A stretch of 64,000 bases of DNA from Scolanthus callimorphus (taxonomy: Eukaryota; Cnidaria; Anthozoa; Actiniaria; Edwardsiidae). The position numbers and the translations under genes were made by a program. Where the stretch lies: NCBI GenBank assembly GCA_033964015.1, contig CM066916.1:12874501-12938500 (forward strand). Reading direction: 5' to 3'. The notes beneath the pieces are model-generated. The model was not told where the DNA came from and did not search any database. It worked only from the letters and a program-made list of their open reading frames with translations. The first letter of the stretch is position 1, and each line of letters starts with the position of its first letter. This document shows positions 51,201 to 63,200 of this stretch, piece by piece.

Positions 51201-54200
51201 GTGTATGGTTGGTAACGGGAAGGTAATAGAGACTGTGTGTATTGTCGCGTGCTGTTTTCCCGATGTGCTTACGACATCACAGGCAGCTTAATCAAATTTT
51301 GTGGACAGAAGTACCGCGTGCTGTTTTTTCCAATGGGCCTACGACATCACAGTAGAGACAGCTCAATCAAGGACAAAACTATTACTTTGCTGTCTTCTAT
51401 TTTTGTGTGTGTTATTTTCGCGGAACTGTATATTTTGAGCTCCTCTTATTGAACCACACCAGGAAGCAAAGACTGCAGTATCAAGATCTTACTTGCATTT
51501 CACTTGGCCACCATCTTCTGTCGGCCATATGTACGTGTACACCTCCTGTTCCGCGCCTATGATTGGCAGGTGTCGTTTCACATTGGTACAGTGTAACATG
51601 CCGCAATATATATCCCTGAAGCGAAAGAAAGATCACATAAATCAAGTCTGAATCAACCGTCAAACCGGGTTCCGGTTTGAATAACACGAATAACAATTAG
51701 CAACTAAAAACATCACATCGTTTTTTTCGTCCACAAACGTAGCGCGCGTTGACCATCACTGCGAATAGCAGCGGACCTAAGCGTGTTCCATGGGGAATGC
51801 CCCGTTTCAACCTAAGAGGTGGAGAGGGAATTTTCAGGGTTCGAAATTGCGCCCGATACTGGCGTAAATACGCCTAAATGTTCAGATTTTACACCTACTT
51901 TTTTCATTTAGGCGTGAAATTGCGCCTACTAGCACTTCTTGAGTATAAAAGTCTAGTAAGAAAAACCCCCTTTCTTTCGCCACATATAGTCATAGAGCTC
52001 CTACGTTGTGGGACGATTACGTCTAAATTTTCAGAACAAGACGTAAAAAGACACCAAGGTTTTGCTCTTAAAGGACATGGTCACCGAAAACATCAAAATA
52101 TATATCACAAATAATAAAATAATAGTCAATAACAGTCTCCAGTGGGAGAAGGTACAATATTATTCTGGGTAGATTTTCCGGTCATCACAAACCGTTGGTT
52201 ATTCCCGGGAGAACATCGTGGGCGTGAATCTCTCCATGATCTTGGTGATATATGGCATGTCAGGGAGATGGGGCGCACATCACTCTCGATGCTTCTAGTT
52301 ATTCCCGGGAGAACACTCGTGCGCGTGAATCTCGCTTCTTCTCCGCTACAACAACACGGAAATTCTTGCGACGCAGGCTAATGCATACGGACTGACATAA
52401 AGCTTTGCTGGCAGGGTAGGACAACTAAATGACAATCCTCTCGAGAAGTTGAACTAGAAATAGTAAACTCTACAAGGACTTACTGCGCTTTGCAAGCCAG
52501 GAATGTACCATTTGGTAGCTTTTCACAGCAACCGTGGTTGGTCCCCTTCACATTTATCGTGTAACAGCGCCTGGGTCCAGATGTCACCTCTATGACAGAA
52601 TAAAAGATAAAACTCTACATACATTTCAGATACGTACGTACGGAAATTACGGCACAAGTTTATATCCATTAAACGCCTTTATTTGTAAAAGTATGCAGAG
52701 TTTGATGTGCTTCTTCGTAAGATTTTTAATTATACAGGCTATAAATTAGATTAGAATTTTACAAAGAACATGTGAGCACCTTGTAACAAAGTGCCCGTTA
52801 TTGGAATGTTGTCCCTTGTGCCCATTTGTAACACCCGGTCTAAAAAAACCCTTATACATATGAGGCCAATTAGCACAAAATGGTAATAGCTAAACCACCT
52901 TTTCAGTTAACTGGCCTCACATACCTATCATTATATGCTACTTTCCGGTCTTCGCGCGCGAAGGGTGCTACGAAAACCACTTTCTAGGCCTCTTTTCAAT
53001 CAGAAACGAAACCCATTCAGCAACCAACCAATCAGGAGGCGAAGTAAGCACGAATTGCGTTTAGTCGTGACCGAAGAAAATACTGACGATTGCTGGACTA
53101 AACGCAAGTTGTCATTTGCTTGGTTTTTGTTTGCAATCTGATCGGCTGGGAGATCAAGGTCGCCGTGAGCAAATGTCCTATTGCAACATATACACTTACC
53201 GGAACCCCATAGTGTCTGACACTGGCTGTCTAATGTTGGACATACGCCTTGAAAGCAATAACCCTGAAAAGAGATGAAGGGTAACACATCATGTCACATT
53301 CACTCGTAGAGCCACGAATTGTTACCCTTGAACCAGACCATCGAATGTCCGGTTCGTTACGTGACCAGCCAAGCTGACTGTCACGCTAGCAGCATTGAGT
53401 ACGAAGATCTTGCAAGCACGCCACTGAGTGTCACGCTAGCAGCACTGAGTACGAAGATCTTGCAAGCACGTCACTGAGTGTCACGCTAACAGCGCTGAGA
53501 TCTTGCAAGCACGTCACTGAGTGTCACGCTAGCAGCATTGAGTACGAAGAGCTTGCAAGCACATCACTGAGTACGAAGAGCTTGCAAGCACGTCACTGAG
53601 TGTCACGCTAGCATCACTGAGTACGAAGAGCTTGCAAGCACGTCACTGAGTGTCACGTTAGCAGCACTGATTACGAAGAGCTTGCAGGCACGTCACTGAG
53701 TGTCACGCTAGCAGCACTGAGTACGAAGAGCTTGCAAGCACGTCACTGAGTGTCACGCTAGCAGCATTGAGTACGAAGAGCTTGCAAGCACATCACTGAG
53801 TACGAAGAGCTTGCAAGCACGTCACTGAGTGTCACGCTAGCAGCACTGAGTACGGAGATCTTGCAAGTACGTCACTGAGTGTCACGCTAGCAGCACTGAG
53901 TACGAAGAGCTTGCAAGCACGTCACTGAGTGTCACGCTAGCAGCATTGAGTACGAAGAGCTTGCAAGCACATCACTGAGTACGAAGAGCTTGCAAGCACG
54001 TCACTGAGTGTCACGCTAGCAGCACTGAGTACGGAGATCTTGCAAGTACGTCACTGAGTGTCACGTTAGCAGCACTGAGTACGAAGAGCTTGCAGGCACG
54101 TCACTGAGTGTCACGCTAGCAGCACTGAGTACGAAGAGCTTGCAAGCACGTCACTGAGTGTCACGCTAGCAGCATTGAGTACGGAGATCTTGCAAGTACG

Positions 54201-57200
54201 TCACTGAGTGTCACGCTAGCAGCACTGAGTACGAAGAGCTTGCAAGCACGTCACTGAGTGTCACGCTAGCAGCACTGAGTACGAAGAGCTTGCAAGCACG
54301 TCACTGAGTGTCACGCTAGCAGCATTGAGTACGGAGATCTTGCAAGTACGTCACTGAGTGTCACGCTAGCAGCACTGAGTACGAAGAGCTTGCAAGCACG
54401 TCACTGAGTGTCACGCTAGCAGCACTGAGTACGGAGATCTTGCAAGTACGTCACTGAGCTCGGTCGGTCGGAAATAAACAGTGGTATGCGCAGCCTATAA
54501 GCCTGCAAACACCTGAGGGACTTTGCAACAAGTACTGAGCTGCATTCATGAGCTTGGTCTGTAAATTGCAAAATACTGCGTACGTCCGAGGCTGTGTCCG
54601 CAGCTTTTAAAATCGTGCATACGCCGCTAAAGTGCGTTCTTCCTTATTTTGAATGTGCTTTTAATAAGCCATTAAAATTTCAGCCTTGAGGGGCACTTTC
54701 AGGTGACCCGCCCTAATTTTCAGGAAAACCTCATCCCCATTAACATCAGTTTGGCGACGAGCTGGTAAGCTCATTTTAGAGAATGTTTGTGGCATGATGA
54801 GCGATCTGGTAAAAACGTGTCAAAACACAACAAATCTCGTTCTAAAACGTATGCTTATGTATATTTAAGCAATAAAGTACTTTCCGCGTGCTCTCTGGTT
54901 TCTTACAAACACTCGGGGGATGTTGGGAGAACTGATCAAAACTTGAAAGACACGAGCCGGACAATCGTGTTTCTCAGGTCTCTTACAAACACGCCTTTTA
55001 AGGTTACTGAGAACCTTCGCGCACGTGCTCGAAAAACAATCATACACGTCCTTACTTTAACGAAAACATATCAACCTATATATCGTTGGAAAGCTTATGG
55101 AATGGACTAGCGGGCTATGGCAAAAAGAAATAATTTTTTCATAATATAATTTTTTAAAGGTTTTATAAAAAAATCGTCCGTGACATTTTCAAGAGATAAC
55201 CCTGTCGAACAGCTGGACCTTGACTCCCAAGTAACACATTGTTTTAATCCTTAAAGGTGTTTCTCAAAAACCGTGTCTGCGATTTTTAAATTTTGCTTTG
55301 TTCAAAAGTTATCAAACTTTTAAATTTTGAAGGTCAAATTTTATTGAATTTTCACGCTCTAAAAATTTTAAAAATTCATAACTTTTGAACTAGACAAAAT
55401 TTTAAAAAACGCAGACACGGTTTTTGAGAAACACCTTTAAGGATTAAAATAATATGTTACTTGGGAGTCAAGGTCCAGTAGTTCGACAGCGTTAGCTCGT
55501 GAAAATGGCACACCAAAATATTCAATCAATGCTTTAAAAAATACAGATATCAAAAGAGATTTCTTTTTTGCCATAGCCGCTAGTCCATTCTATAAGCTTT
55601 CCAACGATATATAGGTTGACATGTTTTGGTTAAACTAAGGACGTGTATTATTGTTTTTCCGAGGACGTGCTGCGAAGGTTCTCAGTAACCTTAACCAATC
55701 AGAATGCGCACATTCACCATATAAAATAGGTGTTATTTTCTAAATTGTTTTGGTTATAAAGGAATTATTTACTACTAGTCTACACTGCTTGTTATTTTTA
55801 CACTTTTTACAGGCAAAAATGGACATAAATAAGCAACATTATTATATGGCACCATTACTTCCGGTGAAATGACGCGCACGCTGATTGGCTGCTGAGAGGC
55901 CGGATCCTCTTGTAACGCCCGCGGTCGCGGTCGCGGTCGCACGTGCACATTGATTGGCGGGAAAAAACAGGGAAGCCAAGGCGTTGCACGATTTTTGGAC
56001 TTTTTTGAGAGCCATATAGTAATAGCTTATTAACCTCGTTAGTTCTGTCATTACAGGGAAATCTCAGACCTCGGCCTTGACGTATTAACCTCGCTATCGC
56101 TCGCTCAATACACCAAGGCGTCAGTCTGGGAGTATACACCAACAACAATTTATTTAATGGCCAAATCCTACAATTACGTTTTGTAAGGCGTGGCCACCTT
56201 TAGTTGTTCGTGAGGCCACGCAGGTTTGTTGCACACATAGAACGCCGCAGGAACGGACCACTTGAAAGTCAACATTTCCCAAGAAATAAGATTTAAAATC
56301 ACGATACTTAAGATGTGTGAATTGGTGTGTACTTCATACCTTTCCATCGCCACAGCTTCTACCATTGTGGACGAATCTGTTAGCGGGACACTGAAAGAAT
56401 ATAGTAAGGGCATTGATATGACAGCAGTGTACACACAGAAAAGAGGATTTCACTTTTTATAGTTATTGAAGCTCGACATTCTTGGATGCTGAATTCCATG
56501 AACGGAGAAAAACACATTCCTCGCTGAAAATCAGGTTGATAACTTCTCCTTTCGTGGAACACATTATTTCCCCCTGTGAATGATGTTTTCGCCAGTCACG
56601 TCAGTCACGTCAGTCACGTCGGTCACGTCGGTCGCGTCAGTCAGTCGGTCATTGTCCCACGGCTGCAATGTAAGGCTGTGCCTAAAAGTATTTTCGTACT
56701 CACCAGCCCAGACTTGCCGTCACAGAACTCGGGTAAGTCCACTCGGTCACTTTCTCGCGGCACTGGGTACCAGCTGACTTTAGCTGCAACCAACGGTATC
56801 CACATGTTAAACAAACGGGTTACCTGTGTCCCCTCGACCTTCAGACCCCGAGAAAGAAACTGTACAACGGACGGGATTTATACCTATTTTCCATATTAAT
56901 AGGAGAATGGAGCCTCTCGGTAATATTTTTTGCGGCTTATTTCATTCATTCATGTTTCTATACTGTTATTGTTACTACTGTTAAAGGCTGATTCACATTG
57001 TACAATTGTTTTAAGGCTTTACTGCAGTGCTTCTAGCGAGGCTAATGTACTCATGATGTACCCAACCTGGTTCACACTTGAACGCAAGAGTTTGCGAAGA
57101 AACCCAACACAACACAAGTGTGAATCAACTTGAAACACTCCACGCAGAAGCTTGAAAATCAAGATTATTTTGATTTGTTTCCCCTGTCCTCGCGTGATTC

Positions 57201-60200
57201 ACACTGGACGAGAGGTCGACCTCTTGACATTCTTGTACTTGTGCTTTCGTTCAAGTGGTAATTGTAGTGGTAATTTGAAATCATGCACGCCGATTTTGCC
57301 CATAGAATATTTTAATATTAATCAAAACCGCCTCCTCCATTCGGCTAGCTTAATAAAGATCTAAGACCTCAACAAATAGGTCTAATTTACTTTTTAACAG
57401 TTATCTGAAATAACCTGAAAATCGGCCCTATGAATCGCACGTGGTTCGGATATCCTTGGCTTTCGCTTGTGTTCAAGCGTGACTACTTAGCTACAAAGCT
57501 AATTCTACTATTTCGTTTCTAATTGGCTAAGAGTATTTTCGACACTCATATAATGAAATCCGCTCACCTGTCAATATACGACTATTTTAACGAAAAAGGT
57601 GTGCCGTAACCTTAAGTCGCCTTAATTCGCTAGTCGCTGTAAGTTTCCTTAATAAGTCGCGGTGATTGGCTAAGAGTATTTTCGACACTCATATAATGAA
57701 ATCCGCTCACCTGTCTTTCTCGAAATTATGCCATTTTAACGAAAAAGGTGTGCCGTAACCTTAAGTCGTCTTAAATTCGCTATTCGCCGTAAGTTTTCCT
57801 TAATAAGCCGCGGTGATTAAAGGTGACTTTTAATTAAAGCCCTTGTAAGCAACTCCTTTGTTTTTAGTTCGTTTCCATATTACAAGACGTATTATGTATA
57901 GAAATATTGAAATAACTATGTATCTACAAACAAAGTTTTACACATTTTTCAATCAAAACGATCGCACCATATTCCCCATATCAGCCGATGGAAATGGATG
58001 CTTTATCCGACTTGGTATGTTGCTAGGCTGACAAAATGGAGACTGACTGAGGCTTCTCTGTGTCAGCCGCCATTTTGACAGCATATCAACATACAAAGTC
58101 GGAGAAAGCATCCATTTCCATCGGCTGATTTATAGAATATAGAGCATTGTTCTCGATTGAATTTGGTAAATCAAATATAAAACTTTGTTTTTAGATGTTG
58201 ATTTAGAGATTTCTACACGTGATTCGTCTTCTAATAGCGAACGAGAACAATAACGAAGGAGTGGCTGACACAGGCTCTTTATGGTTCCGGTGTAGGCCTG
58301 TTCTTACCTTACATTTACTGCAGCATGGTCCAGTGTCACACTCGGTACCTGTACATCTTACATGTCGTGCTGTTACAGCAGTTATCACTGTACTTCTTAC
58401 ATTCTTCGGCAGTACACAGTCACATTCCTCGCCTTTTCTTTGAATCCATTACCACACACAGCATCCTTGTAATACTAAGCAGTAAGAAGGAGAGAACATG
58501 ATTGAGCCAACGCACCCTTACCACAATCGCTGCCATTACAAAATAATAAAATAAAATATTCACGCTCCTAATGCAATGAGCCGTGTCATTAGCCACCATT
58601 TTTATTACCATCAAAATTCAAAGCCTTCACAACAAGCTTTATATTTTTTCCTTTTACAAACGAAATTTGTTGTTCATTCTGGAAACATTTCATCAAATCC
58701 GACTCAACATAAATATAAGATACCATATAAAATAGTCAATGCATTTAATAAATCACCAAACGTTCTAAGGCGACGTTCACCGAAGTCAGTCAGCTCAATC
58801 CATAGTTCAGTATTTAGCAAATATTGAGCTGATATGGATGTGCATTCTAGAGATCAATTTGAAAGTTCGCACAGCTAAGAGTTATTCTAAAGCTCATCAA
58901 TAATAAAAGGTTAAAAGATGGCTGCAATTGAGCAAAAGCAATGCTCGCCCTTAATCAGACTTCTCTAGCTTTTGCTACGAATGATTTCTAGCGTGGCTCT
59001 ATATCTAAGATGTAAAAAAACATCCAGGCAAAATGTTGGGCCAAACCTATGGATGGTTACCATTGTTCATTTGGTACATTAGCATTAGCATGTACTCGGT
59101 CGAGTGTGAGAAATTAAACATTGTATCCTCCGTGATCTGAATTGGGTGGCGACAAGAAGGGAACACCAGTAGCGGAGTAAGCTCTTGTTGATTGTTGTGG
59201 AAGCCAGAACGATCTACTGTGAAATTCCACAGAATGATGAAAATGGCCATAACTGTGTGCAGTTTGTGGATTCAGGTACTTACCCTTCCAGGCACATTAA
59301 ACAAACATTGGTCAAAACCTTTTTCTAAAAAGGCATCAAAGGCTTCTGCACTACAAGACGACCATGTTGATGCTGGCACGCCCCTGGTTAGAGGACACAA
59401 GCGAAAGGAAGAAAACTCCATGAGCTCAACATGATTTTACCACCGAAATACATTTCATCACAAAGTATGAGTGTCTTAAGTTTTTTACTAGAAGTTATTA
59501 GAGTTGAACGACCACTACCAGTGCTGGTTTTTCACCGTGACCATTTCTTGTATGTTGTGACAAGCGATTACATATTCACGCGTCGAATGCAATGAGATGT
59601 GCCATTAGCTGGTTTGCCGACATTTACGTATGAATGAAAGATAATCAAATCTTCCCTATGATAGTCGTAATCGAAATTATAATCAACCGGCAACGACTTA
59701 ATAGAACGGCTCAATGCATTCACCGCGTGAATATGTAATCTCTTTCCACAACAGCACACTGAAAAATTAGCATTCGGGTCGTTCGACTATCAACAACTCT
59801 GAACATCCCAAGAACACTCACTATTTGCCACAAGATATATCTCGGTGGTAATATGTTTTGAGCCTAACTTGTGAACTCATGTCGGTTTCATGTTATAGAG
59901 ACTTTAAATTTATCAAGCGGTTCGGCGACGTGCGCGATGTTGGTGACCAATGCAAACGGCACCAAAAATAAGCTTTTATCGTCAAAAATAAATTGATCGC
60001 AACAATATTATAATTTCATATTTGACATACCAATAAAGGTACTGCTAAAGCATGAGAACGTGGCAATAAACTCAAAGATGTTACAAAATTACTACGGAAA
60101 AAATCTCAATAAAGTCACGAAAACTGAAAACCGTGCGTAACATTTTCCTTATCTAAATTCAATTAACATAGATTATAGAATGATCTAAGCTCCGTTTTGA

Positions 60201-63200
60201 AAAACAAAACATGCAATCAGATGCACATGAACTATAGATTTTTATACAATAATTTATTATCTACTTTATTATCAACTACCACCTGAAAATATATAAAATC
60301 TAGCGTCTGAACAATGTCAGGATTGTGCTTCCGGTAGATGTACACAAAATATGATATTGCTTAAAAAGTGTGTATTTTCTGGTTAAAACGAAAGCCTCTT
60401 TGTCAACAAGGTGCACATTAAGTATGCTTCAACTTGCTATGAATTATATTTTTAAAACTGCTTTAGTTTTTTCAAGCGAAATACAAATCCAGCGCCTGAA
60501 CCGAATTTCCAATCCTCTCTTACAATTTTACACTCGTTCGGTGCGTTTTGCGATGCCTTTTCGCGGTGCGTTTTGCGATGCCTTTTCACGGTGCGTTTTG
60601 CGATGCCTTTTCGCGGTGCGTTTTGCGATGCCTTTACCGGTGCGTTTTGAGGTGCCTTTTTCCGGTGCGTTTTGAGGTGCCTTTTCCGGTGCGTTTTGCG
60701 ATGCCGTTTTGCGGTGCGATTTGCGATGCCTTTCCGGTGCATTTTAGCGGTGCGTTTTGCGATGCCTTTTAGTGGTGCAATTTGCAATGCGTTTTGGCGT
60801 AGTGTTTGGATTACGAACCCTAGCAATGAATTTTATCGTCGATCTCAACTTGTCTTTTCATATAGAATAGTTTTGAACCAGTTAAGTGTTCTGTTATATG
60901 TGAAAACTGTGCAGAACGCCTAGTGTTATAATCAAGACGTTAGTTCGAGAAACCTCAAGCAAAATGCGGAAAGAACTAGGCGCTACGCTAGCTAGCTATC
61001 ACGAGCGTAAATGTCGGGAACTCGCTAGTGTGTACGAATCAAACTAGACCTCACTTCCGTTGATATAGTGGCTCTTAAAAGAGCCGTTTTATTAAGTATG
61101 ATATATGGGCTCTTAAAAGAGCCGTTTTATTAAGTAGAATCTCTGGTTCCCAAGGTGAGATGATGAATCCTCAACTCGGAAGAAATCCCTCACAAGCAAA
61201 GTCATTTTGATGATGACTAATTCTTTAAACTCGTTCTGCATCATCCGCGATTTCACAATCGCAAGAACCCTGTAATCACGTTCTGCACCTTCTCCAATTG
61301 CGACAAAATAGCCTCTATATTGAAACTTATCCAGTTAGTAGAGACGTTTTTCCGTATTGTTGACATTGCTATAGTAATTAAAATAGCAAGAGAACAAGAA
61401 CGAGCATCAGCACCTCCAAAGAGGCATCGCAAAACGCACCGCTAAAAGGCATCGCAAAACGCACCGCGAAAAGGCATCGCAAAACGCACCGCGGAAAGGC
61501 ACCTCAAAACGCACCGGATAATGCATCGCAAAACGCACCGCGGAAAGGCATCGCAAAACGCACCGGAAGAGGCATCGCAAAACGCACCGCGAAAGGCATC
61601 GCAAAACGCACCGCTAATCAGTCAAAACGCACCGGTGCCAAAACGCACCGCTCGCGGTGCGTTTTCTTAGTGTAACGCAATTGGTCACCAACTCTGTGCA
61701 CATAGCCGTTCACAGTGGTACGGTTGATAGAGCCGTTTTTAAATTATAGGTAAAGGTCCATGTTTCAAGTAGGCGTTAAAATTTGAAGTCAGTCCTCCTT
61801 CGATACGCGCGGTGTTAGGTTCTAGTCCGGTCAGGCTATTTTGTTTTGCAAGTCATTCATTTGAGGCATTCATTACGATACGGAAACTAGGATAAAAATA
61901 AGCGGTCGACACAATGGACCCTTGTGGCCCGTGAAATGATCGATTGTTATTCGCGAAACGTTTTTATTATTCATTAGCGTAATGACTACCCTCTCAGAAA
62001 ATCGTTGACGGCATGAAGGACAAAGATATGAAAACTTATTGTATGGAAGTCCCGACAATGGAAACAGAGGCTTTGATCTTCTATCGTTACCCTTTTTGCC
62101 GCCAACGCTTCTTGTAAGGCTATTTAACGCTATTACGAAGGGAAGCATGGAATTACCTGCAACTCCAGACATGATACAGCCCTTATTGGCTACGGAATCT
62201 TTGCACTTGCAACCATTAACTGTTAGAAATCATACAGATGGGGAATGTGAGTTATGGAATAAGCTATACTGCTTCGGTAATACTTATATCTCAGTGGGAC
62301 AAGAACGTGCGTGCTCTGAAAAGCAAAGACAACTCTAGCAGTGCACGCTCTTTTTTTGGAAACTAGGGTGACATCAGCACCAGCAATCACATAACATGAA
62401 AAGTGCGTACACAACATAGTCTTGGATGTCACTGGTGTCACACAACCCACACTTGCGCATGGTTTCTATAATGTGAAACGTTTGACCACATTTTGAGTAA
62501 AAATACCGAATAAAATGTCCTGAAACTTTTCATATGCTTTTGCTATTACTGTCTGTTACCCTGTAACGAAGTTTGGCGAAAAAGCAAATTCACTCCTTTA
62601 TACATGTAGATTGTCAATGTATACATGTACAAAGGAATAAAAAGCATTCACTAAAAATATTTTGTTTTCTAATAGAATTATTCTATCCGAGAAGGCTTTA
62701 CGTTTTTTGAGACATCTATCACAAACGCTTGTTTCAGAAGGCCCTAAATTAGTGTACGTAAACACTTTTCATTGAAGCCATTTTCGTACGAGAAATTTTG
62801 CGATAAAAGTCAGGTGATTCAAACCCGTGAATAAAGGCATCATGACCTTCCAAAGAAGTCAACATGTTTAGAATACCCACCTGGAATATTACACCTGCTA
62901 TAGGTTATCTTCAGTGTCACCCAATGTTAATTACTGCATTCTTATGCAGGTTTAGTTCGGTAAAAAAAAGAAAACAGGACAAACGTCCTAAGGACTTGCT
63001 TGAACATTTGCTCCGAAGCCCGTTCTATGTTCAGCGGTGCGTGATTTTCGAGATTGCAGGGACTATCAACTGCCCAAGGAGATACTTTTGTCAATGTTTG
63101 TATTCAGAAGCGCTCCGCCAGCCTTGTATTTAAAAGTTAAACAGTAAGGGTGAGTTAAAATGTCACTCTCTAGCGTAACGCATGCGCAAAGAGATAGGGA

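Noticed and set aside
53377..54462. CRISPR-like regular repeats
   Set aside because: Units are contiguous with no unique spacers, in a eukaryotic intron. It is a minisatellite.
58345..58365. A 13-nt intron (gtaag...tacag) in ADAM exon 5 that would restore the frame
   Set aside because: Far below known minimal animal intron size, and removal would leave too few residues between conserved Cys; missing bases fit better.
60370..60923. Long open frames rich in 'FAMPFRGAFCDA' or 'KGIAKRTAKRHRK'
   Set aside because: They arise because the 25-bp repeat has no stop in several frames; no start, splice or domain evidence, and the position is inside an ADAM intron.
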